Positions 1 to 11,478 are shown, numbered from the stretch's first letter. The stretch is DNA of 64,000 bases from Dermanyssus gallinae (GCA_003439945.1 QVRM01006579.1:1-64000); one strand, 5' to 3'. A program made the numbers and translations. The notes: a model not told the origin generated them from the sequence alone.

Positions 1-215
1 TGAGGCCCGATCAGCTTGATCGGTCCTCTGTAGGACTGCCCCGTAAAACACGAGGCGAATTTAGAAAATCCGTTCTTTTCCCAAAAATATAGCTAGCCCT
101 GTCATAAAACTGAGCTTTTGTAGGAATTGCGTACGTAACGAAAATAACGGTATGCCTTTTCTCTTTACGCTTGTTTTTGTGCTATATATACGCAAATAGT
201 TGTAGCAGTCTGCAC

Positions 216-264
216 TATATATATATATATATATATGTAAACGCAATGAAGTGTACTCGTCTTT

Positions 265-308
<44 letters not shown>
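216..308. repeat. (AT)n microsatellite, two blocks
   Basis: Two uninterrupted AT dinucleotide runs (216-236 and 265-308) lie about 30 bases apart. Any Tyr-Ile repeat peptide read through here is an artefact of the array. Confidence 0.95.
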
Positions 309-484
309 GGTGAAAACTACTCTGGTAAATGCCGATCACTCGTAAACAAGAAGAGTTTTGCTAGGTTTCTTCTGGATTTAGTGTTTAGAGCTTCAACAAA
401 ATAACGTCGGAGACAAGTAGTGTGTATTTCTTTATTTTATGGCCTTCTTATCTGATGGCCTGGTCTTGTTTCTAATCAATAATA

Positions 485-921
485 ATGAAACGTATTTCCA
501 TTAAGGTTCACTGGCTTGCACAAGAAATGATGTTGGCACTAACCCTATTATGCGTCGTGTTAGGATCAAACTTGCAGCTTATGATATCAGAGGCTCCCAC
601 CACACCCTATCATCTCATTGAAATAGCAGCTGCGTACAGAAAAGGGACCAGCAGGTAAAAAATACATTGCAAGTAGCTATAAACCAATTTCTGTCGTCGA
701 TATTCTCGAGAAAAGGTTCGAGACAAAGATTGTTTTTCTGCGTTTAAAAAAAATACCTGAGCATGTGAACTTGTTTGTCCCTCATCAATGTGATTTTCGC
801 AGCCGTTGTTCTACTGAGCTTTTGCTTGCTCACTTGCAGGCTGGGGAATCTCGCTAAGGCCGCTGCGCTAGCCGACGATTCTGCTACTCTGTTCCGTATC
901 AATCACCCTCAAACTAATTAA
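485..921 (+). CDS. candidate two-exon gene for a small (83 aa) secreted or membrane-anchored peptide
   Basis: Exon 1 is 485-654 and exon 2 is 840-921, with an inferred intron at 655-839. The donor reads AGCAG|GTAAAA; the acceptor is a pyrimidine-rich run ending CACTTGCAG|G. Joining them keeps the frame (split Arg codon) and ends at TAA 919-921. An in-frame TAA at 473 lies just before the ATG. The product would have a hydrophobic stretch at about residues 15-28 (MMLALTLLCVVLGS), which could be a signal peptide or anchor, then a polar tail with no cysteines ending INHPQTN. Exon 2 is GC-richer and Ala-rich, which looks coding. I do not recognise the family; a neuropeptide-like precursor is only a guess. 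It could also be the 3' end of a larger gene or chance. Each exon is too short to stand out alone; the frame-preserving splice is the main support. Confidence 0.35.
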
Positions 922-1817
922 GGAGGTATGGCACTCCTTAACCCACGCAAGAAAAAAAAATTAGTATGTTTAACTACGTCGGCCTATTGACAATGCGAAA
1001 CGGCTAGTCTTTTTAAAATTAAATATTGGAGGTCGTTGAAATCCATTAGTGACTAGTGTGGGATTTACAGATCCCCCAAGCCCTGATTCCTTCCCACCAT
1101 CTTAGTCTTAAAATTGGGCGGCAATTGTTTGACGAACTAAGTCCGCCTTTATTCAACTTCGTCGTTCCCAGAGGACACTTTACATTCGCCACAAATCCTA
1201 TAGTTTTGCAGAGCCGGTCACGTCTGCACAGTCCACAAAATGCTTCGGCATTGTGTTGCATGCAAAAAACGCTACTGGCCTGAATCTAAATAAGGGTCCC
1301 CATTTATGGTTTATTACTTGGCAAATTCCTCTCTGGGGGAACGCCATGAGGAATCCCTTCGTAGAGCCACTCTATCTATATCCCTTAAACGATGTTTTTA
1401 TTCGGTTAGCCTGGGTACCTGTATGCTATATACAATTATCCCCTATTAAAGAGCTTTGCATTCTACGGAATGGTTCCTGTAGGATCTATCTCGTTCCCAA
1501 CCGTGCCGGTCTCTACTAGGTCTTCTAGACGCTCAACCACATTTCAGGTGCCTTTTTATGTTCAATAAGTCTAGCGATTAGGCTGTTGCTTGTCAGCTAT
1601 CCAGGTGGTATACCAAGATCGACGCGGTGTCCTAGAATTCTTGATATTTTTATGCGCAAACTCCTAGAATGGCATTCCTAAGTGAGTACCGGATGTGTTT
1701 ATACGCTTATTTGCACTTGACATTGTGCAAACATAAATTTACTTGATGTAGACATATTGTGTTATAGATGTTTGTAAATTCAACACACATGCGTGTTGAA
1801 TAGGCGTATATATACCA
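922..1817. other. no supported gene
   Basis: Unique-looking AT-rich sequence. Short ORFs occur on both strands at 1046-1519 but overlap each other and show no recognisable domain or convincing splice context. Confidence 0.6.
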
Positions 1818-1912
1818 CCGAGCAAGATGGCTTAGTGGCAAAAGCCTTTGCCTTGCATTCGGGAGGACTGGGTTCGAGACCCAGACCGGCCACTCTTAAA
1901 TTGGTTTGCTTT
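1818..1912 (+). repeat. SINE-A, tRNA-derived head
   Basis: The sequence has an A-box-like TGGCTTAGTGG and a B box GGTTCGAGACC (1871-1881) inside a perfect 5-bp T-arm stem. The D stem (GGCT/AGCC) also pairs. The anticodon stem is mismatched and the acceptor arms do not pair, so this is not a working tRNA. A nearly identical block sits on the minus strand at 34824-34911, which makes it a dispersed tRNA-derived SINE. The sequence downstream runs into (AT)n at 2118. The head most resembles tRNA-Ala(TGC), judged only from the TTGCAT loop. Confidence 0.8.
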
Positions 1913-2116
1913 TGACGGGAGACTCGAGAGCATCCGAAATCTTGCACCAGAGGCTGTCGCTCGACATTCAACGAGGAAATACAACGTCTGTTCGGGGCAC
2001 ATTGTTGAACTGGATTTACCCTGGGTTAAAGAACCCGTAACCACACGTTTGCGCGGGACAATAGTCGACTATAAAGTGCTAACATACCAAAGATATAATA
2101 TATAAATAAAAATCAC

Positions 2117-2117
<1 letters not shown>

Positions 2118-2151
<34 letters not shown>
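2118..2151. repeat. (AT)n microsatellite
   Basis: Pure AT array just downstream of the SINE-A copy. Confidence 0.95.
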
Positions 2152-2155
<4 letters not shown>

Positions 2156-2179
2156 GTCATTCATTACAATATGTACTTA

Positions 2180-2763
2180 TTTTGAGGTTTGGTAGAATTC
2201 AGCAAGAAAATATTTTTTTCCAATGGAAGGAGGGGGCGGAACCGTCTTGTTTAGAAGAGAGAATAAAAATTATAAAAGTAATTATTCTGTCTTTTTTCTC
2301 CTATATTGTTGTGCAAATCTACGTTTGCGGGAGAACCAGTCAACGCATGAAGGAACCGATCATAATGGTGTGTTCTGCATAATGGATGACACTTTGCTAG
2401 CTTGCGTAGCGAAAAGCGAATAGCCAGATTAAGGATAGTCATAAAAGTCGATCTGTTGTTATGCCTTACGTTAACGCTTTTACGTGCAAAATCGTATAAT
2501 TTTTAAATTACGATAAAAAATTTACCTCCAAAAGCCTACTTTTACGGCAATAGCAAATTTAATACCCACCATTTTCGTACTAACGGTATGGTGCTGCGTT
2601 ACGCAGTTGCCAAGTAACTAAGCTGCTTTTCCGACAGTCATAGTTGTTATGTTATACGTTAAAGCTTCCACGTTCAAAACTGCAGAATTTTGCCAAAACG
2701 TTTTCGGCCCCTTCTTCCATTAAAAAAATTATTCTCTTGCCGAATTCTACCAAACCTCAAAAT
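2180..2763. mobile_element. foldback / MITE-like element with about 60-bp inverted arms
   Basis: The left arm (2180-2242) begins TTTTGAGGTTTGGTAGAATT. The right arm (2703-2763) is its imperfect reverse complement, with matching T-run and GGAAG(G/A)(A/G)GGGGC blocks. About 460 bases separate the arms. Inside, 2455-2505 and 2640-2690 form a diverged direct repeat (GTTGTTATGNNNTACGTTAA...). No transposase is visible. I cannot see a clear target-site duplication. The right arm overlaps a 114-codon plus-strand ORF (2644-2988) that I regard as incidental. Confidence 0.6.
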
Positions 2764-4419
2764 TTGTGCCTGTTGCATAAACCCTGGTCATCTCAACATG
2801 TCCGCTTACGCTGCCGCTTGAAGTACCCTAGGACAAAAGGACCAAATGTGCATTTAAGTAAACATTTCAAGCGAATAATGAAGCCATCTATCTATTCGGC
2901 TTTTTTATGTTTACGTACGGCCAGTGTACATGACGAAAGTTTTAATAACCTGCGTGCTTGCCGTGTTGCACTGACCTTGTGTATATGATGCTCTTGGCTT
3001 TTCTGCTGTTTGCCCTTAACAGTTAACTTGAGAATAAATATGATGTAATTTCGTAAATAATCCACATTACAACTTGAGCCTCAACAAAAAAATGCTTGAT
3101 GACCTGCACCCCACAGGAAGTGCTTGAAACGTCTATCTGCGCTTGTTGTAAAAAGAAACCATATTAGTAAAAAGGTTGCTTGTTTTCCTGTATTCCTCTT
3201 GTATTTAAGGACACGCTAAGTCATGTGCATAAATCTCGAAAAACACACTAACAGCAATTGGAAGTTTGCTATCAAAGGCAAATCAAGTTTGTTCTGAAGC
3301 AGACTGCTTTATTTGGTAAACTTTACTTACCTTTACATACGTTACCGTACTCTGTAAACCAACGGTATAAACTAAGTGCATTGATCATTAGAAAAGCTTG
3401 CAATCTCTCGCAAACACGAGAAACAAAAACGTATGCCTGTATGGGAAAAAATGTATACTTTACTTAGCCGAAGTAATATAAAATGTGTACTGGGCCAAAG
3501 CATGAAGCTTCCAATAGCGGTCACTACAACATTACCCATACACAGCTGCCAATTTGCAAGGTCGGCCTTGAGTTTAGGCCAAATTAGATTTATTTTCGCA
3601 ATCCAAAAAACTTCATTAGGTTAGCTTCGTTTTCGAGGAGTCAACTGGCGATTAAAACGTTAATATTTAAAACCGCGTTTTTGTCTATTTGGAGCTGCTA
3701 TCCTTCATGTGCCTCACTCAATAACTCGATCAATGCATTGTTTTCACACAATTGCAATTTTTCTTGTTTCAGGAAAAGGTTTATTCGCATCACGCGAGAT
3801 AAACTATGCAGGTGCCAATTTTAAACGAACAACAACTGATTCAGCACAGAGTGAACGAGCTGATCCCAAGCTTGACTTTTTGGACAAGGTTATTTGACAA
3901 GGATCACCGAGCTTTGTGTTTGTCTATGTACCACCTCGGTGTACTACTAGACTTTGCAGCGTCAAATAATATACTCTCACCAACCATTGTTCACACGCAC
4001 AGTTTTACCTCCTCAATATGGCGGAATGCCTGGGGCCTAGCCTAGCCTATGAAATGAGTGCTCCTCGTAGTAGGTCATTGCCGATATACTCTAGTAGGGG
4101 CTCACATACATTGTTTACGGTAGCCGCCCTATTTTCAGCGTGCATGTCTATCTAGAGGACTTGCGGCATGACCGGTTGTCATGACACGCCAATAACACCG
4201 ACTCGGCGCGCCAACGAGCCACCTACAATCAGCACCGAATCGCCACCCAGCCAGCCTGCCTGCTTGCTAGACAGTCTCGGTCGACAGTGATTTTTTCGTT
4301 AATTAGAATGAGTCTCAAATAAATGAACAACATCCTGCTTTCGAGGTCGAGAGAAGACTGCTGTTCGACAACCAACAAAAGCCAGCTCTACTTGATTAGA
4401 TCGGCCGGTCGGTCACTAA
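2764..4419. other. no supported gene
   Basis: AT-rich sequence with several short ORFs. A strong acceptor-like site (TTTTTCTTGTTTCAG ending at 3771) is followed by up to about 40 open codons, but there is no family match and no clear donor. I do not call an exon. Confidence 0.5.
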
Positions 4420-4545
4420 ACGGTATATGTACAATGCATGTATTATACGATGTATGCACGGTGCATGTATTATACGATATATGTACGGTGCATGTAGTAT
4501 ACGATATATGTACGGTGCATGTATTATACGGCTTGTGTACGGGTG
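4420..4545 (+). repeat. 27-bp tandem repeat, about 4.5 copies
   Basis: Units start CATGTATTATACGA at 4437, 4464 and 4491, and a diverged 28-bp unit starts at 4518; a partial unit precedes at 4420. The period is a multiple of three, so it translates as a repeating peptide on both strands, but nothing else supports coding. Confidence 0.9.
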
Positions 4546-5965
4546 TACACGCGCCTACACGGCAGCTCATTCAGCGAGCTTCTTCTTACGCTCTACGCCG
4601 AAAGCCAATATTGTGGTCGTCGATCATGCTCCGTTGTCTCAAGGTCAATCGTAGACGCTCCACTACACTACACTACTACTACTACTACTACTACTACGGA
4701 TAGATAGCTCGGCTGCCGTTCTAATCTGCTTGGCCAGCACCCATCGCCGTCGTCCATGTCCACGGGGAGGCACCTCGCGAATCTAGATGGCGAATATTAA
4801 TTATGCGTGTCGTCCGTTCTCCTCATGATCCTGATTTTTACTTCATATCTTGCTCTCCCCTTAACCTCTTCTTTGTGTTCTTCTTCATTTTCTTTTCTGC
4901 TTCGTTTTTCTTCTGCTTGCGTTGCTTTTCCTTTCTCTGCGGGTCTGCATGATCTTCGCACGCACAGTGGGCTGGCTCACTCGCGTTACAAAGGTTCTCT
5001 GTATGTGTATTTCGGCGCCGGCACTCATACCAGCTGCTGGATAGCCAACAGCCGTCGGCTGAGGACCTGTTCACGCTAACACCACCTTCTCCATCAGTTC
5101 GTTTTGTCGTCCTAGCGAGAATTTTGCCAGAATCCGATCGGTTACAGACGGGCGAATAATACAAAAATCAACTACGCAGGATCACATCCCATGTGTGTGA
5201 TCTCACATCGTCAACTTAGGCGTTAGAAACCCGAGAGCCTACCCTATCGCGTTAGTTCTCCCCTTATCTCTCTCCCTCGCTCGCAGTTTTATTTTTTTTG
5301 TTGCATGTATAATGTTAGGCATCTTGCAAGCAGGGATGTGACTTTATCAGTACGTTAATACTTCTTTTCTACCTATATTACATAGACAAGAATTCGGGCG
5401 CGTTGCAAGTGCCGTGTTAAGATGAAATCAAGCGGTATGTCCTACTGAGAGCTACGAAATGCACGCTACCACCCACCCTATGATTAGCTTCACAACACGC
5501 ACGTGCTGTAACGTGTTATTATTGCGCACGGTTGTCGATACGCCTTGTTAATAACTCCGCCTTTATTCGGTATCATATCGTCTATGTTTCATCTACGTTG
5601 GCAATAATATATTACTTGTTGTTTAACCGCGATGTGCAGGAAGTCTAGTTGCTCCATGGCTGTCGGTTCTTGCGCGGGCCCGTACTTCTCAATAGGGCAT
5701 TGCGTGGCATTTGTGTTTAACCAATTTTGTATCCAACTGCTGCGGCACATTTAGTGAACACGTGGCACAGGAGTTTTCTCATTGTCCCACAGTATTTGTA
5801 TATATGTACATATAGATTTGTACATACATACACGTTTTTTTTATGGGACCGTCTTCACCAGACGGCAAATTTATTTAAGTGGAGTATTTACTCAAAGTTT
5901 CCATAATTACACATTTTTAACAATTGTAAAAATTAAGGGCATATTGCAGAAAAGGCTATCGCCCG
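4546..5965. other. no supported gene; short TAC triplet run
   Basis: A (CTA)n run lies at about 4666-4698. A pyrimidine-rich stretch follows at 4830-4940. No domain, RNA gene or element was recognised. Confidence 0.55.
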
Positions 5966-6061
5966 TATATATATATATATATATATATATACATGCAGCA
6001 TTGCCTTTATACTCCGCGAGGGACAGAAGCTGTTCTCTTAATATTCTCCCTCGCTTGCCTC

Positions 6062-6107
<46 letters not shown>
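5966..6107. repeat. (AT)n microsatellites, two blocks
   Basis: AT runs at 5966-5991 and 6062-6107 are separated by about 70 bases of ordinary sequence. Confidence 0.95.
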
Positions 6108-6690
6108 AACAAGTAGCCCAATTGAGGACCGACCGTTCTCGACTATCACAGCGTATCAGGCGTGCGGCGTTGATGACGGCGGCACCTGGCCCCTCTACCG
6201 GTGGCTGCACTTGTTGCTGCAGCTTCCGACTCAGCTGCTTGGTGGTGGCGTCTTCGCCGCCGTCGGACGGCGGCAGATCTTTTCCGTCTCCAGAACTGGT
6301 CTCTACGAGCCAGTTTGCCTAGCCGGCGGTGGGTGTTGTGTTCCTTATTATGAAGCGTTGAGCCTGTTTCAACTAGCTGGGTTTTTTTTCGTCCCCCAGG
6401 AGAGTTTCGCTAAGTCTCGAATTTCGTCGTGCGGTGACCGTGGAACGGGTGCGTTGTCGTCTACGACAGCGAAAGTAGAGCAAAAGTTAGCGCAGCAGAA
6501 AGCCAAAGCTGCGCCTCCCTGCCTGTCTGAACAGAATCGGCCGTATAACGGAAGGAAGCAAGCGGCTCGGGACGCTGCAGGCGGAGGGAGCGATTTGGCA
6601 GGTTCAATGGCGAAACCTGCTGCAGCCGAATGCAGTGCAGCCGAAATGCCCCAGGCAGCTAATACTTATGCAGCCGTTGTGTAGGGGCGC
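6108..6690 (+). other. GC-rich segment with long open frames, unassigned
   Basis: Composition rises abruptly to GC-rich right after the (AT)n array. One plus frame is open from 6211 to 6684 (157 codons); it is rich in Ser, Ala, Gln and Lys, with a basic run around KVEQKLAQQKAKAA. The abrupt junction with (AT)n resembles that of the retrotransposon pieces at 53 and 59 kb, so an unrecognised element fragment is possible; a host exon or 5' UTR is the alternative. No domain is recognised. Confidence 0.25.
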
Positions 6691-7136
6691 GAAATGCCAT
6701 TTCCATAATGGCCAATTACAGCGAGTTCGATCGAATAGGCGTGGATAGCCGATGCAATAAAGCACACACAGCGCAGCAACAAAGACCTCTGACTCGCACC
6801 TGCCAAAAAAAAAAGCCAAAAACGCAATAGCTTAACTATCTGTCGCAAAAACAAACAAAAAAAAACTGCTTGTGGCATTTGTGGCGCCTAGTTTACTGCT
6901 CTACGTTACGTGGCCAGTTTAGTTTACCATGTAAAAGGATGGCAAATAGATAACGAAACGAAATACGTGTTGAATATTCGCTGAATATTCCACATATACA
7001 TTTCCCCTACGGAACTTTGTCGTAGACATCTTTATCGCACGTTCAGGGTAGCCGTGATTTGAGTTGCTTCGAGTTGCGAGGAATTTGGGCATTAAGAAGA
7101 AGACTTCGGCCGTATCAAAAGACACATGCGGTTTGT

Positions 7137-7737
7137 CATAAAATAAAGACTATTATCATCATCATCATGTTTATTTCACTCACATTGAGTATGCATATAA
7201 CATAGACAATTATACAGTTGTCAGCTGCTCGCGGCATGTTATTCGAGAGAGGCAGTGCAGTGATCTCTTCATAATGGCCAGGCAGGCAGACGCATGAAAC
7301 TTCGTCCACGCCTGAAAGCACAGTCGACAGATGCACTCCGTGTACTCCTCGTGGAAGCTTGTATTCGAACTGGCCAGGTGATGACAGCCATGAGCTATGT
7401 ACCTGGTATAGACGCGATTGTCACATGGAAGACCAGACCAGAGGTGAGAGGCACTGAAAATATCCAGGTCTCCAACATCCCGTCGGACTTCTGCAACTTC
7501 ATTTTCCCATGCCGAAACAAAGCTCTTGAATGGTACTGTAGGCGGCGTCTTCAACCTTAATTGAATTATCTCAACAACCAATGCACAGCCTGGCATTGGG
7601 TACACAAGGCGGCTCCTTACCCGCATTGACAGACAACGTACTTGCTTCATGTACATTGTGAAACACCTTCCACAATGTGCATGAAGCGAACAAATAAAAA
7701 GCATTATCATGGTTATCAAAAAGATCAATAAATGCAT
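7137..7737 (-). mobile_element. CR1-like non-LTR retrotransposon, 3' end fragment
   Basis: The minus frame 7210-7737 is open and its last third shows the pattern HGCHH...F...ECICRLC...FHASAC. That matches the C-terminal knuckle of the elements at 41.4, 59.2 and 11.9 kb (HG-[YF]-HH, then C-x-C-x2-C-x6-H-x4-C). The 3' terminus (plus-strand 7137-7170) carries a (CAT)n run, so the element ends in (ATG)n, a short-repeat tail typical of CR1-type elements. The upstream reverse transcriptase is missing (5' truncation). The first roughly 60 residues may not belong to the element. Confidence 0.6.
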
Positions 7738-8620
7738 TGTTATACATACGATTGTCAGTAATTAATCAATTAGTTGACCGAAACGATGCTTTGCCATTCA
7801 CCCTAGCCCTGCTATTTATTTGCATGTGCTGCCACTCCTATACCATTAAAACAACGAGTTCTTCATTTAACGCGCTCGTTTCAATTTTACACAACTTTGT
7901 TTTGTCTTATGCCGTTACGGCTATCTCCTCGGGTTTCTTGTACAGTTGTTATTCTGATACGCTTGCTTAAAACTAGCGTGTCTAGTGGAAAGTGAATGTC
8001 TGCCATCTGGAAACTGACCTTGGCCGCATGTCACAAACGTGACCAAAATTTACTCTTCTCGTGCGCATCCTTGACCAGTCAAAAGGCTTATGTGGGCTGA
8101 CAGTCTGTTTGGACAGAAAGCGTCGGCATTCGTCAAATGGCTAAATGTGCCTAACAAAAGTATTTGGGTGCCATCCGAACAAAAACAAGAATATAAGAAA
8201 GAAACGACAACAATAATGACAGCAACAGCAGAAGCACTAGCCGCAACAAAAACAACTACATCATTACTAATAATCAACAGTAACAGAGACCCTATATAGA
8301 AATATTCCTAATCGTAATCCGTTTACTGCATTTCAGCGAAATCCACTTTTGAGTATAGGATACTGGAAAAATGGTAACTACAGTGTGTGAAAGCTACGCT
8401 AGTCAGTAGGACTACGAACAGAATGGAACAGATAATCAGAGGCGGTCTAAGACATCTGAAGCGTTAACGTCTTTATACGACTTTGGCGTCTACATTAAGT
8501 ATTATTTTACGTATGCCGGGTGGTTATATAACATTTTCTTAGTTAAACGCAGACGTTGGCTTGACGCAACATTTTTTGCCGTTTTGGCACCCACTCGTTT
8601 CGCCAAATGCTTAGTTGCTT
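7738..8620. other. no supported gene
   Basis: AT-rich sequence with an imperfect CAA/ACA-rich patch around 8175-8285. No recognised element. Confidence 0.5.
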
Positions 8621-8624
8621 TCTG

Positions 8625-9420
8625 AGAGACGGACATACGATCACTTTAAACGTTTAAATTCGGTTTGTGTTGCCGTACGAGTTTTGGAAACGATTCCAAC
8701 GCTGCTTGTCATCATAGCTTGTCGAAATATATCGTCTACCGTTTTCGAGGACGACTTGATCAACGAATAGATCCACCGAAAATCGTTGGCCAACGTTGGT
8801 AGAGATTTCAACTTGGACGATGAACTAAAATCTGGTTGACCCGCTTTGTTAGAAGAGGACGTTCTGCATTTTAAAATACAACAAAATCAAAGAGACTATC
8901 GCATGACAACTCGCGGAATAAGTTAAAGTTAAGCTAAGCAACTATTGTCGAGACGCTCAAAAACTTCGTATAACTCTGAAGCTCTGTGAGCACGTTCCTC
9001 AATAAATTGGAGCACGTTGGAGCGAAAGAACCAGACGATCCTCACAGATCTTTACTGCTAATAGCTCTAACGGGCTTAAGAAAAATGGACCCCAACACGC
9101 CCACAACTCATGAGCAGGAAAAGAGGCCACCCTTCATTGAGACAGCGCTCTACAGCACGTACTACACGCAAGTAACACAAGCCTCTAAAGATATACGATC
9201 TAGGCTGGACATATAGTGAGCGCCCACCATACTATTTGGACCTTGCGCTTTCAGACCATCACTTATGCCGGTCTCTCCAACTCGACTGAAAACATGTTTG
9301 CCGTTCAAAAACGTCCAAAATAAGGTAGACTACGTTTTTTTAAACTTTTGCAACTAATGAATGAAAAAACGGCTCTATTATTAGCAAGATGCCATTCAAA
9401 TATGAGGCAGACTATACTGA
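8625..9420 (+). pseudogene. decayed mariner-family (IS630/Tc1/mariner) transposase
   Basis: Pieces in shifting frames follow the order of a mariner transposase. A DFNLDDE-like linker at about 8810 is followed by an acidic EEDVL segment and an HTH-like stretch (ATIVETLK in the frame read near 8940). The catalytic-region block at about 9228-9275 reads PYYLDLALSDHHLCRSLQ, which corresponds to the family's PYSPDLAPSDYHLF-type motif; the second catalytic Asp (DLA) is still visible. Several stops and frameshifts are present. I could not identify terminal inverted repeats. The copy is inactive. Confidence 0.75.
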
Positions 9421-9529
9421 TGATTAAACGAACCCTCATGCTCTTGCAAATTCGAGTTCTCGCTTTGAGCAAAAAAACGACAAAAACTTCTTAATCAACT
9501 CAACATGTTTTCTTTTATTTGTGGTTGAT

Positions 9530-9585
9530 TTTATCTAATCCATCCGCGTCTACCGTATCTAAATTTCAACCATAAAATTAAATGT
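9530..9585 (-). repeat. SINE-A tail fragment
   Basis: TAATCCATCCGCGTCTACC followed by GTATCTAAATTTCAACCAT aligns with the tail next to the SINE-A head at 34776-34830 in the same orientation. The tRNA-derived head is absent. Confidence 0.5.
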
Positions 9586-9723
9586 AAATTCTGTTTCTTA
9601 TGTGTATATATAGTCTTTAATCTAGACTTTAATGTGACTTGCAAGATATACATAAAATTTTCATATGTACTTCAAAATATAACTATTATTTGGCTTCAAA
9701 ACGAGCCTGGTCGTGTGGAGTCG

Positions 9724-9992
9724 AATATATATATATATACCCTAGGGACATAAAGGGACACACTGAGATTGTCTCATCTGACTATTGGCTTAGCCTGTAA
9801 TTGAATGTAGTATATCTAACATGTATACTACACAAATGAATTGTGTCAGTCAGTGCTACAATTTATCATAACCATATATGTATTGTTTCCAGAACATGGC
9901 TGATGGCCAAATAAGCGGGCACAGTTTGGATTTGCATGCGCTTAGGCGAGGCTCCTTTATCCCCATTCGTATATATATATATATATATATAT
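9724..9992. repeat. short (AT)n runs
   Basis: AT runs at 9724-9739 and 9970-9992 flank unremarkable AT-rich sequence. Confidence 0.85.
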
Positions 9993-10101
9993 CGTGGGAC
10001 ATGACGACAACAAAATTACGTGGCCCTAAAACCGTAAAAAATATGATACGTTAATAGTGTCACTTAGACTAGCATATTTGTTTTGTTTATAATGGTGAGC
10101 A

Positions 10102-10290
10102 GGGGGGGGGGGGGGGAGATGGTTTAGGAGAGCGGTAAGACTTGCATTGCGTTAGCAGTGCACTTCTCCGTTACGCTGCGGTACGCGCAATGCATAAATC
10201 GCGCGTTCCCATCATGAAGACGGGCTGCTGTCCGTCTAAATATGCCAACTACTTGGCTTCAGAACAAGCCTGCTCGTGTGGAATCGAGTA
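10102..10290 (+). repeat. possible further SINE-like repeat, with a poly-G run
   Basis: A G run (about 16 bases from 10102) precedes a block whose right part (TTGGCTTCAGAACAAGCCTG and onward, 10253-10295) recurs at 9690-9732 (TTGGCTTCAAAACGAGCCTG, then the same CGTGTGGA-TCGA core). Two copies imply a dispersed repeat. An A-box-like GGTTTAGGAGAGCGG lies at 10120, but no B box is clear. Confidence 0.4.
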
Positions 10291-10871
10291 TATTGCTTTT
10301 ATCCGAAGTCAACAAGCACTGTGGTCTATTGTGAGAATGTCGTTTGAGCGGCTTTACAACGATTTAAATCTAAACTAAATGCTTCGTTTGGCTATCCTAG
10401 CTCTAAGGTTACCGCTAGTTCTGACTAACATAGTTTAGTGCGACTTGTTTTGGCACGCGCAAACATTTTCAGGTAGTTATTGAATGATTACTTTAATGCG
10501 GCATATATGCGGTGGTGCAGCTTTGCAAGAATTGGTTCTAAAAATTAAGCAGACAATTTCCATTCGTACTGTGCTAATACTCGGGACCTACATTTAAAAG
10601 ACAAAGAGTATATTCAGCACTGGGTTCTATGTTTTACTTAAGGAACCTGGTACCTAGATATGTCGGGTAGACTAAACCTAGAAATGAAAACGCCCCTCCG
10701 GTGGCCTTCATTCACGCATTTTAAATTTCTAGGAGGCGTATCCACGCAGCATATTGCCAAAACGAAATTCGGAGCTTTATAGGAGATTGAAAGATAAACG
10801 ACATGTTAGAACAATCACTTTGACAGCTATGAAGCCGATTGCGGTGTCGAGCTGCATCTTGCGCCTCCAGA

Positions 10872-11273
10872 TTACTCAATATTAGTTGAGCCACGAAATA
10901 GCAGCGACTCTAAAGAAATATCCTTGACGTGAAAGACTGGATACTCATCATGCTCAAAATCGGCAAACCTGTTTACGGAACGCATCGACGCGCTGAATGT
11001 CTGAGAACGAAATTCAAAGCAGTTTACAAGGGCTGGAGGCGCCTGTGCGACGATATGGGAGACAAATCTCTGGAATAGTGTCACACAATAGGCAGGTATA
11101 AAGTAAAACATTTGCACTAATCCGTCATTATTAAAGAAATAAAATGCCACTCTTAGTTTGTCGTTGGCCATCGCCACAACCATCGGGCATCCTAGTGGAA
11201 GAAACAACCTATCATTATAGATATAGAGAACATGCTTATTAGACCAAATCCCTCCTCCCCGCCCACGAAACAC
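10872..11273 (-). CDS. unassigned 133-codon ORF
   Basis: An open minus frame in otherwise AT-rich sequence. The translation has ordinary amino-acid composition with no simple repeat, a Phe-rich middle (VAFYFFNNDGLVQMFYF) and a C-terminal part with FADFEHDEYP. I recognise no domain and no splice context. It may be a piece of host exon or of an unknown element, or chance; the length alone is not strong evidence in a 64-kb eukaryotic window. Confidence 0.18.
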   Translation of the reverse strand: MFRGRGGGIWSNKHVLYIYNDRLFLPLGCPMVVAMANDKLRVAFYFFNNDGLVQMFYFIPAYCVTLFQRFVSHIVAQAPPALVNCFEFRSQTFSASMRSVNRFADFEHDEYPVFHVKDISLESLLFRGSTNIE

Positions 11274-11417
11274 TAGAAGTAGACGTTATCTCACTAATTG
11301 GGTTTTACTGCACAATACGACAACACGATCGACAGTAGGTTCTCTGCCATCTTGTCTAGTTGGAGTATACTGTTTTCTAAACCTAATTAACCATAGTCTG
11401 ATTTTAAGAAATACTTT

Positions 11418-11420
<3 letters not shown>

Positions 11421-11475
<55 letters not shown>
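11421..11475. repeat. (AT)n microsatellite
   Basis: Pure TA array upstream of the CR1-like fragment at 11540. Confidence 0.95.

Positions 11476-11478
<3 letters not shown>

Noticed and set aside
1820..1895. Functional tRNA gene
   Set aside because: A and B boxes and the T arm are good, but the acceptor arms do not pair, the anticodon stem is mismatched, and an almost identical block recurs at 34.8 kb with a different tail. It is a tRNA-derived SINE head.
3757..3897. Exon after the strong acceptor at 3771
   Set aside because: The acceptor is good, but two frames are open, no family is recognised and the donor is weak.
4427..4600. Repeat protein with a nine-residue CIIRYMYGA-type unit
   Set aside because: The 27-bp DNA period keeps frames open on both strands; there is no start context, splice signal or domain.
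5782..6149. Tyr-Ile repeat proteins here and at many other places (23.0, 25.7, 35.6, 54.2, 55.6, 59.0, 59.9 kb)
   Set aside because: They are translations of (AT)n arrays, open on both strands by composition alone.
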